Shown piece by piece: positions 7,139-12,236 of a stretch of 12,236 nucleotides of DNA. The stretch's first letter is position 1. Every line of letters begins with the position of its first letter. The notes below the pieces were generated by a model. That model was not told the origin of the DNA and ran no database searches. It saw only the letters and a program-made list of their open reading frames with translations. Source of the DNA: Ramicandelaber brevisporus (taxonomy: Eukaryota; Kickxellomycota; Ramicandelaberales; Ramicandelaberaceae); contig MU602850.1 of assembly GCA_025201865.1 (NCBI GenBank), positions 29,331-41,566 on the forward strand. Direction: 5' to 3'. The position numbers and the translations under genes were made by a program.

Positions 7139-7506
7139 CGATGTTTGGCTACATCTCATCAATAATAACAACAAGAACAACAGCAACGACAGCAGCAACT
7201 ATCCACAGCTACTAGCTGTCGCTCTCTTGCCTATTTTTTTTTTCGCTGCCTTATTATTATTATTTTACTTTGTTTTGTTTTCGATAGAGCGCATATTTGC
7301 TCGAGCACTTTGTTCAATTTATTATATGATCGATCGATATACCTATATATCTATCTATCTTTAAAAAAAAAAACGAAGCCATCGCATTCATTGTGCTTTA
7401 AACCCCCCATGTGCGTGTCTTGACCATCTTCATTTTTATTATTACTATACATTATTTTTTCACTTTGTTGTTGGACCACGTCTTTTACATTTGAACAATT
7501 CATCAT

Positions 7507-7545
7507 TCCTCCTCCTCCTCCTCCTCCTCCTCCTCCTCCTCCTCC
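7507..7545. repeat. (TCC)13 microsatellite
   Basis: Thirteen perfect trinucleotide units form a pure pyrimidine strand with mirror symmetry, about 180 bp before the YAE1 ATG. Such tracts can adopt triplex (H-DNA) structure under torsion. That is a property of the sequence class and is not shown here. Confidence 0.97.
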
Positions 7546-7580
7546 TTCATTGTCGAGTTATCCAGACGTTTGGAGTGTAT

Positions 7581-7620
7581 GTGATGCGATGCGATGCGAT
7601 GCGATGTGATGCGATGTGAT
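7581..7620. repeat. (GYGAT)8 repeat carrying a ladder of ATG codons
   Basis: Eight 5-bp units (GCGAT or GTGAT) lie 108 bp before the YAE1 ATG. ATG occurs every 5 bp at 7579, 7584, 7589, 7594, 7599, 7604, 7609, 7614 and 7619, covering all three frames. All the frames they open close by 7644, before the YAE1 start. Confidence 0.95.
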
Positions 7621-7727
7621 GTAGAGGCTGAGCGAGTGATTTGAATGCCAGCCACTCCGATTTCATCGACGCCATACAAACAGACCGAATTATTAATCTG
7701 CGCAGATCAGCTCCATCCCTTTTGTTC

Positions 7728-8348
7728 ATGTTCGACAGCGATTCAGACAGCGAAACCCAGACGGCAGGTCTGTCGTACGAGGAAGCACAGCTGGCCTACG
7801 AGCGACAAATGGCCGATCGTGAGTGGAACAGACTCCAAGAGATTCACGGAAACGCTGGATACACTGACGGCGTTGTTGCGGGCAAAGATGAAACTGTGCA
7901 GGCAGGCTTTGACAAAGGATACGCGGAGGGTATTGACATTGGACATTCTATTGGAATGATCATCGGTGCACTGGGTGTACTGCTCGAGTATCAACAGCAG
8001 TTGGAGCGGAAGCAACAGCAGAAGAGCGAGCAGCAGAACAAGAATAATGAGAATGAGAATGAGAATGAGAATGAGCAGGAAAGTCTAGGAAAAGATGTGG
8101 AAGACAATAGCAATAATAGCAGCGGCAGCGGCAGTAGCAACAGCAGCAGTAGCAGTAGTAATAATGATTTAAAGAGGACAGAAGAGTTGTACAGCAAGAT
8201 TGTAGATGTTAAAGCGTCAGATGCACTGCCAGCCAATTCTTTACAAAGTGAAGAAACAGCCAGACCATCCAAGGCCATTTTGCAATTGCTAAACGATGCA
8301 TTAACTCATTTGCGATCCTATAATATAGACTTAAATGTTACTCTTTAA
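7728..8348 (+). CDS. YAE1: Yae1, deca-GX3 protein for Fe-S delivery to Rli1/ABCE1
   Basis: 206 residues. In yeast and human, Yae1 pairs with Lto1 as an adaptor that brings the cytosolic Fe-S machinery to the ATPase Rli1/ABCE1, needed for ribosome recycling. Residues 44-80 hold the deca-GX3 repeat: Gly at 44, 48, 52, 60, 64, 68, 72, 76 and 80, with Thr at 56 breaking one position. Sequences GYTDGVVAGKDETVQAGF and KGYAEGIDIGHSIGM resemble Yae1 more than Lto1. An acidic start (DSDSDSE) and a helical segment (about 15-41) precede it. Residues 88-146 are low-complexity Gln, Asn-Glu and Ser tracts from microsatellites, and about 147-206 form a helical tail. The ATG at 7728 is the first in frame. 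The gene follows mitoferrin on the same strand and converges on the kelch gene. Confidence 0.9.
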   Translation: MFDSDSDSETQTAGLSYEEAQLAYERQMADREWNRLQEIHGNAGYTDGVVAGKDETVQAGFDKGYAEGIDIGHSIGMIIGALGVLLEYQQQLERKQQQKSEQQNKNNENENENENEQESLGKDVEDNSNNSSGSGSSNSSSSSSNNDLKRTEELYSKIVDVKASDALPANSLQSEETARPSKAILQLLNDALTHLRSYNIDLNVTL

Positions 8349-8352
8349 TAAA
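8347..8352 (+). terminator. Poly(A) signal AATAAA overlapping the YAE1 stop codon
   Basis: The stop TAA (8346-8348) is embedded in TTTAATAAAG, so the hexamer shares two bases with the stop. A second AATAAA at 8376-8381 is better spaced for a normal 3' UTR. The convergent kelch stop is only 105 bp from the YAE1 stop. Confidence 0.5.
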
Positions 8353-8453
8353 GAGAAGGAGGAAAAGATATAAAAAATAAAACAAGATATAAAAAAGATT
8401 AAAAAAGATAAGATAATACTCTTTAAACTATATCATACTTACCAAATAAAGCG

Positions 8454-11180
8454 TCATTTCTCCACGGTTTGATCAGTGTCATGGCTGTCACACTCAGTAC
8501 TAATGTCAACGTTTGGCTCAGTTGTTGAAATGACTGATGTTCTGATGGATTTTGAAACTGATTTGACATTGTTTCGATTTGCAATTCTGACTCTTGCAGA
8601 TGGATCATTCGCCTTGATAACCTCCAACAGTCTCAATGTGGTTAATTCGTGCGATGGTGTTCTCTGGTGATGCTGGTTACCTGTGGTGACTGTAGCTGTA
8701 GTAGCTGTAGCTGTAGCTGTAGCCGTGGCTGTAGCTGTTGTTGTTGTGCTGTCGCTTGATGAATTTCTTGGACTCGTGGGATTACTTCTGCAGTTGAGCA
8801 AAAATGAGACTGGTGAAGTTGCTAGAGAAGTTAATGGAGTTAAAGTGGATATCCCCGCCAACAACGATGATTCTTCAGCTGCTCCATCACTGTCATCATC
8901 ATCGTCATCAATGTCACCAGTGTAGTTGCTGTCCAAATCATCAAATGTCACACGGCTGTTGATTGGAGTTGCTGTTGTGATTGTTGATGTCGCTGTCGCT
9001 GCTGAAACCGCTCGAAGTCCAACCGGGATACGCGGCTCAACAGTGACAATTTGGGTTGCTGGATCTTGCAAAGGTGGAGGTGGCGCGAGACTCTCATTGT
9101 CGTCAGAATCCGCTTCTCTGTTGATGGGTTGACCAAGTGGAATTGGAAGTGAGGAGTTGGATGCATCTGTGCTGGTCCCTGTGCTAGCTCTCGCTGATGA
9201 GTCTTCACGTTGGTGGTTGTAAACACCTAGTCTCGATCGACCCGGCGTGCCTCGATGAGTACGATTGAGATGTGGTGATGATTGCTGAGACTGTTGTTGA
9301 GACTGTTGTTGAAATGACGATGACGAGGTTGTTGCAGGTTGTTGGTTGTCATAGATGCTGTCGTCAGTTGAGTATCCGGCTGGATCATAATAGTGCTTTC
9401 TTGGTCTCATGTGTGCCATCTGCATGATATACTGCACTGGAGCAATAGACGACTTGTCACTCTTCATTGTATCTCGAGATTCATTTCTTTTGATCGTTGA
9501 TGTGGCAATCTCGAACTGTGCTGGTGTATTGATACCACCGCTGTTTTCCACAGCCGTTGGAGTATTTGTGTCCGAATCTGGTGTCGAATGTCGCATTTGC
9601 GGTTGTTGCTGGTTCTGGCTCTGATGTTGCAGGTGTTTAGTAGGTGGTCTGTGGACTGCGGACTCAGTCTCTATGCTAGTTCTTCTCACTGTAATCATTT
9701 CGTGTTCTCGCCTGCGTTTGTGTCGAACAAAGCACAATACTGCAAGCATGCCCAGTATAAATACACCTCCAATCGATCCACACAATGCTCCAATCACCGA
9801 TGCTGATGGCCCATCCACACTTCCACCATTTCCGCCATTGTTGCTATCCACAGCAGGTTTACCACCACTCGCACCATTCCCAGCTGAACTGCCGCCAGGA
9901 ATCACAGACCACATCCACAAGCTGCTTCTTGACATATCCAGTACATACAAGTCGCCGTTTTGTACTGGTCCATAGCCTCCAAATACATACATTTTGTTGG
10001 CATCCAATACTGCGGAATGTCCTGCTCGTGGCGCCGGCCCGAGTGCTTGATTCGCTCCAGGAATATTTGCCCTTGACCACTCATAGCCAATATCTGATGA
10101 CCCTTCTGTGGTTGACACAGTTAGAACCCAAACTGTGCTATCGCTAGGATCCGATTGCAACGTTCCAGCGCCTCCAAACAACACCATCTGATTAGTTTCT
10201 GCCAAACACACTGCAGTTGCCAGTACGCGTTCACTCGGCGCCGAGCCTTTAGTCGGCACTCTCAATGTCCACTGCTTGGATGATGTATTGTAAATATTGA
10301 CGTCATTGTAAGCTGATTTGTCAACATCAGCACCACCAAACACGAGCAAAAGATCAAGTCGAGGCAGATGGCAGGCTGCGTGGTATGCCCGCATCAAGCC
10401 GTTGGATGCATACGACCATGATAGCTGGGTTGGATCCAGCGTATGCAAACCGTTTGTGAAGGACGACTGAGAAGACAATGTGCCATTTGATTCAGTTGTG
10501 ATTCCGCCAAAGCTATAAATCATTCCACTGTTACCCCTGCTGGTCACATTTGTTGACGCTGTGGCAAATGTAAATGATGCACCAAGACGTGCTTGAGGCG
10601 ACGTCGGCTGTGATGAAGGTACAGACCATGTCCAGTGATTAATATCCACAATCTGTAGATTTGTTTTACCAGTGCTATTTGCACCCGAGTTGGGAGCGTA
10701 AACGACAATCTGAGAAGTTCCAGGCACAGTCACACATGAATGGAAAGACTGAGACCAGCTTGGTTTTCCTGGCAATGCTGATGTTATCGATGAAGGTTCG
10801 TACCATTTTGAAAAGCCAATGTCGAAGACTAGCACATCGCTCGTCGCACTTGACGCTGTTGATAGTGCTGCAGTGGACGCCGATGTTCGAGGTGACGATG
10901 ACGATGGTGACGATGCTGAGGAAATGCCACCGTAGACAAAGAGGTATTTGTTAGAGCCAACTGTGGCTATGGCAGAGCAGTGAAGTGCATGCCACGATGG
11001 CGTAATCGGATTACCAAAACCTAAATCACTCTGTTGCTGGCGCCTCTGCAGCTGTAGTCGAGACTGCTGCTGTTGCTGCTGCTGCTGTTGCTTCTGCTGT
11101 TGCTGCAAGAATGATACTGCAGATGCAGCTGTGGATGTGCATAGAATGAATATCGGTAGTGACAAAGTTCGAATTGTCAT
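8454..11180 (-). CDS. Kelch-repeat single-pass membrane protein
   Basis: 908 residues. A signal peptide (1 to about 22) is followed by a Gln-rich stretch (26-50). Six kelch-like blades span about 64-427, with the cores YLFVYGG, QIVVYAP (degenerate), MIYSFGG, LLLVFGG, MVLFGG and MYVFGG. A Gly/Ser linker leads to one membrane helix (about 461-485) stopped by RHKRRRE. The propeller should face outside or the lumen, leaving a 420-residue cytoplasmic tail. The tail is Ser/Thr/Gln-rich, with PPPP at 700-703, a seven-Asp run (758-764 region) and a Thr-Ala repeat (815-830). Kelch ectodomain proteins with one helix are common in early-diverging fungi but mostly uncharacterised; binding or surface sensing is a guess. 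I see no kinase, phosphatase or other enzyme domain. The ATG at 11180 is the first in frame and begins the signal peptide; the frame is open upstream to 11321 but has no ATG. Confidence 0.88.
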   Translation of the reverse strand: MTIRTLSLPIFILCTSTAASAVSFLQQQQKQQQQQQQQQSRLQLQRRQQQSDLGFGNPITPSWHALHCSAIATVGSNKYLFVYGGISSASSPSSSSPRTSASTAALSTASSATSDVLVFDIGFSKWYEPSSITSALPGKPSWSQSFHSCVTVPGTSQIVVYAPNSGANSTGKTNLQIVDINHWTWSVPSSQPTSPQARLGASFTFATASTNVTSRGNSGMIYSFGGITTESNGTLSSQSSFTNGLHTLDPTQLSWSYASNGLMRAYHAACHLPRLDLLLVFGGADVDKSAYNDVNIYNTSSKQWTLRVPTKGSAPSERVLATAVCLAETNQMVLFGGAGTLQSDPSDSTVWVLTVSTTEGSSDIGYEWSRANIPGANQALGPAPRAGHSAVLDANKMYVFGGYGPVQNGDLYVLDMSRSSLWMWSVIPGGSSAGNGASGGKPAVDSNNGGNGGSVDGPSASVIGALCGSIGGVFILGMLAVLCFVRHKRRREHEMITVRRTSIETESAVHRPPTKHLQHQSQNQQQPQMRHSTPDSDTNTPTAVENSGGINTPAQFEIATSTIKRNESRDTMKSDKSSIAPVQYIMQMAHMRPRKHYYDPAGYSTDDSIYDNQQPATTSSSSFQQQSQQQSQQSSPHLNRTHRGTPGRSRLGVYNHQREDSSARASTGTSTDASNSSLPIPLGQPINREADSDDNESLAPPPPLQDPATQIVTVEPRIPVGLRAVSAATATSTITTATPINSRVTFDDLDSNYTGDIDDDDDDSDGAAEESSLLAGISTLTPLTSLATSPVSFLLNCRSNPTSPRNSSSDSTTTTATATATATATATTATVTTGNQHHQRTPSHELTTLRLLEVIKANDPSARVRIANRNNVKSVSKSIRTSVISTTEPNVDISTECDSHDTDQTVEK
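8691..8740 (-). repeat. Hexamer (TGTAGC)-type repeat encoding Thr-Ala
   Basis: Imperfect tandem TGTAGC units on the + strand encode alternating Thr and Ala in the cytoplasmic tail of the kelch protein (about residues 814-830). The tract is followed by TGT and TGTTGT units encoding Thr and Ala/Thr-rich sequence. Confidence 0.9.
11064..11105 (-). repeat. CAG/CAA repeat encoding poly-Gln
   Basis: Fourteen codons give Gln with one Lys at residue 30, directly after the kelch-protein signal peptide. CAG and CAA are mixed, which would reduce slippage. Confidence 0.93.
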
Positions 11181-12017
11181 TTTTGGTTGTTGTTGTAGTT
11201 GCTGTTGTTGCTGTTGCCTTTGGCCGTTTCTGATGTAATCGATTGGGACGAGTAGTAAAGTGAGCGAACAGACAAACTGTGAGTGGAGCGAGAAGAATAG
11301 TAATAATAAAAAAAGAGTCAAGTACGTGCCTCCCGAACTTGTTGTGTGCTACCGCTACTGCTACTACTGCTACTGCTGTTGTGTAGCTGTGTCGCTGTGT
11401 CGCTGTACTTTCTCTTCGATAGTGAGTGGTGGGTTCAAAAGACGAGACGAGGGTGTATTGTGTGTGGCACATTCGCCCGACAGTCAATGCACAGTGGGAT
11501 CCTCTCTTTACTCTCTTCTCTTTATTCTCTCTTTCTCTCTCTGTTTCTATTGTGGTTACTATAGACTGTTGCGGTGATGTATGTGTGACTTGGTCTAATA
11601 AACAAAGCTGCTCGCTCGCTTATCTCGTGCGTCGTGTGTGTGCTTCTGTGTCTTCGCCATCTACTGACAGTGAGATGTGGGTGTGTCTCAACAGAACACG
11701 AGTGTCCACAAATTGTGAATACAATCCGCCTCTCACGAAAAAGAAGCTCTTGTTCAAGGTGAGGAGAGTCATAGCACCAGCACTAGCACACGCAAGCTGC
11801 CAGCAACAGCAACAGCAGCAGCAACTCGATCCGCAAATTGCAATCTCATTCTAGATCGATGTGAATGACATGTGTCGCTGATGTGGCGAATGCGATTCCC
11901 AGGCTAGATGTCAGAAATACACTTTCATCGCCTCCTCTTACTCCAGTGAAGTCGAGTCGAGTCGAGTGTACACAGATCGCTCAAGAGTAAAAAAAAGAAA
12001 ACAAAGAGCAACTCAAG
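11181..12017. promoter_or_regulatory. Divergent promoter region between the kelch gene and the last gene
   Basis: This 837-bp region lies between two divergent starts. Near the kelch gene it holds CAA/CAG-rich leader sequence and a CTACTG-type tract (about 11345-11380). The middle is CT-rich (about 11503-11550). Near the right-hand gene are a CAG run (about 11801-11823), (GTCGA)3 (11951-11965) and an A-rich leader. Open frames here are short, low in complexity or lack a family match, and I call no gene. No clear TATA box was found. Confidence 0.5.
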
Positions 12018-12236
12018 ATGTCAACTACCGCCGCACCACCTCCAGCTACAGCAACATCCGTCGCAGCAACAGCAGCGGGTTCCAGCGTCCTCAGTGCTCA
12101 GGCTTTGCGCTTGAACCGCCGTTCCACTGCTCTACTAGATTCGTCGGTCACCAAACCCAAGCCTGTCGCGATTGGCACCACCGGCAGCACCGCTCTCGCC
12201 TTGGCCGCCATTCCCGAAGTCTCTCTGTCATCGTTT
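12018..12236 (+). CDS. 5' end of an unidentified gene, cut by the window edge
   Basis: 73 codons are open from the ATG at 12018 to the last base, and the protein continues beyond the window. The ATG follows an A-rich leader with A at -3 (CAAGATGT). Residues 1-26 are rich in Ala, Thr and Pro. Then come LRLNRRSTALLD (30-41) and KPKPVAIGTTGSTALALAA (46-64). The RRST sequence would suit a basophilic kinase such as PKA, which is only a motif match. I see no clear signal peptide or membrane helix and do not recognise the family. Codons mostly end in C or G (GCC, ACC, GTC, CTC), as in the phosphatase gene, which supports a real and possibly well-expressed gene. It could also be an exon whose intron lies outside. 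Confidence 0.65.
   Translation, partial: MSTTAAPPPATATSVAATAAGSSVLSAQALRLNRRSTALLDSSVTKPKPVAIGTTGSTALALAAIPEVSLSSF

Larger units (their letters stand above)
7139..7727. other. Intergenic region between mitoferrin and YAE1
   Basis: This holds the mitoferrin 3' flank, which is AT-rich with TTA and TATC tracts (about 7244-7263 and 7335-7362). It is followed by the (TCC)13 array, the GYGAT array and the YAE1 leader. I found no canonical AATAAA for mitoferrin. An ATG at 7645 opens a frame out of register with YAE1 that runs across its start to 7959. No gene is supported here. Confidence 0.5.

Noticed and set aside
7641-7727. 29-residue upstream extension of YAE1
   Set aside because: It would start at TTG. 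The first ATG in frame is 7728 and the extension has no family similarity.
10299-10306. Second TGACGTCA palindrome
   Set aside because: It lies inside the kelch coding sequence, far from any start codon, and is likely chance.
11181-11321. Hydrophobic upstream extension of the kelch protein
   Set aside because: The frame is open but opens at TTG and has no ATG. The ATG at 11180 directly begins a normal signal peptide.
11426-11854. 142-codon open frame on the + strand in the divergent promoter
   Set aside because: Its composition is low complexity (CT-rich and poly-Gln segments), it has no recognisable domain, and it lies in the leader and promoter region of the last gene.
1-12236. tRNA, rRNA, transposon ends or target-site duplications
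   Set aside because: No cloverleaf, conserved rRNA segment, transposase, reverse transcriptase or terminal inverted repeat was seen by eye on either strand. A tRNA scan could still find a weak candidate in the intergenic regions.

Overview
The window looks like nuclear DNA of a compact-genome fungus, probably an early-diverging (non-Dikarya) lineage. Protein genes lie 100-970 bp apart on both strands. Only one intron (241 bp, GT-AG) is needed to explain the coding regions. The proteins include a yeast-type alkaline phosphatase, a mitoferrin, a Yae1 protein, a Rab3GAP1-type protein (a family missing from budding yeast) and a large one-pass kelch membrane protein. Short tandem repeats are frequent, both between genes and as poly-Gln, Asn/Glu, Ser and Thr/Ala tracts in proteins. 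The fungal placement is an inference from gene content and density; no rRNA or other marker is present to confirm it.

Layout. 1-451: promoter of a small gene, with a perfect TGACGTCA element and an (ATAC)10 repeat. 452-631 (+): a 59-residue secreted six-cysteine protein of unknown function. 790-2508 (-): alkaline phosphatase (PHO8 type) with all catalytic residues and a tandem Asn-Gly-Ser stalk. 2509-2943: its promoter, with a CACGTG box and a CCAAT box. 2944-4974 (-): a Rab3GAP catalytic-subunit homologue that keeps both conserved ends but lacks the GAP domain. 4975-5943: divergent promoter. 5944-7138 (+): mitoferrin (MRS3/MRS4 type), two exons. 7139-7727: intergenic, with (TCC)13 and a 5-bp repeat carrying nine ATGs. 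7728-8348 (+): YAE1. 8454-11180 (-): kelch-repeat membrane protein, convergent with YAE1. 11181-12017: divergent promoter. 12018-12236 (+): 5' end of an unidentified gene that runs off the window.

Functional connections are modest. Mitoferrin brings iron into mitochondria, and Yae1 works in delivering Fe-S clusters to the ribosome-recycling factor Rli1/ABCE1, so two neighbouring genes on the same strand concern iron and Fe-S supply. The phosphatase and the Rab3GAP-like protein both belong to the endomembrane system. I see no mobile element, CRISPR array, rRNA or tRNA. The observation most worth following up is the Rab3GAP1 homologue without its GAP domain. The ATG ladder upstream of YAE1 and the six-cysteine secreted protein come next.
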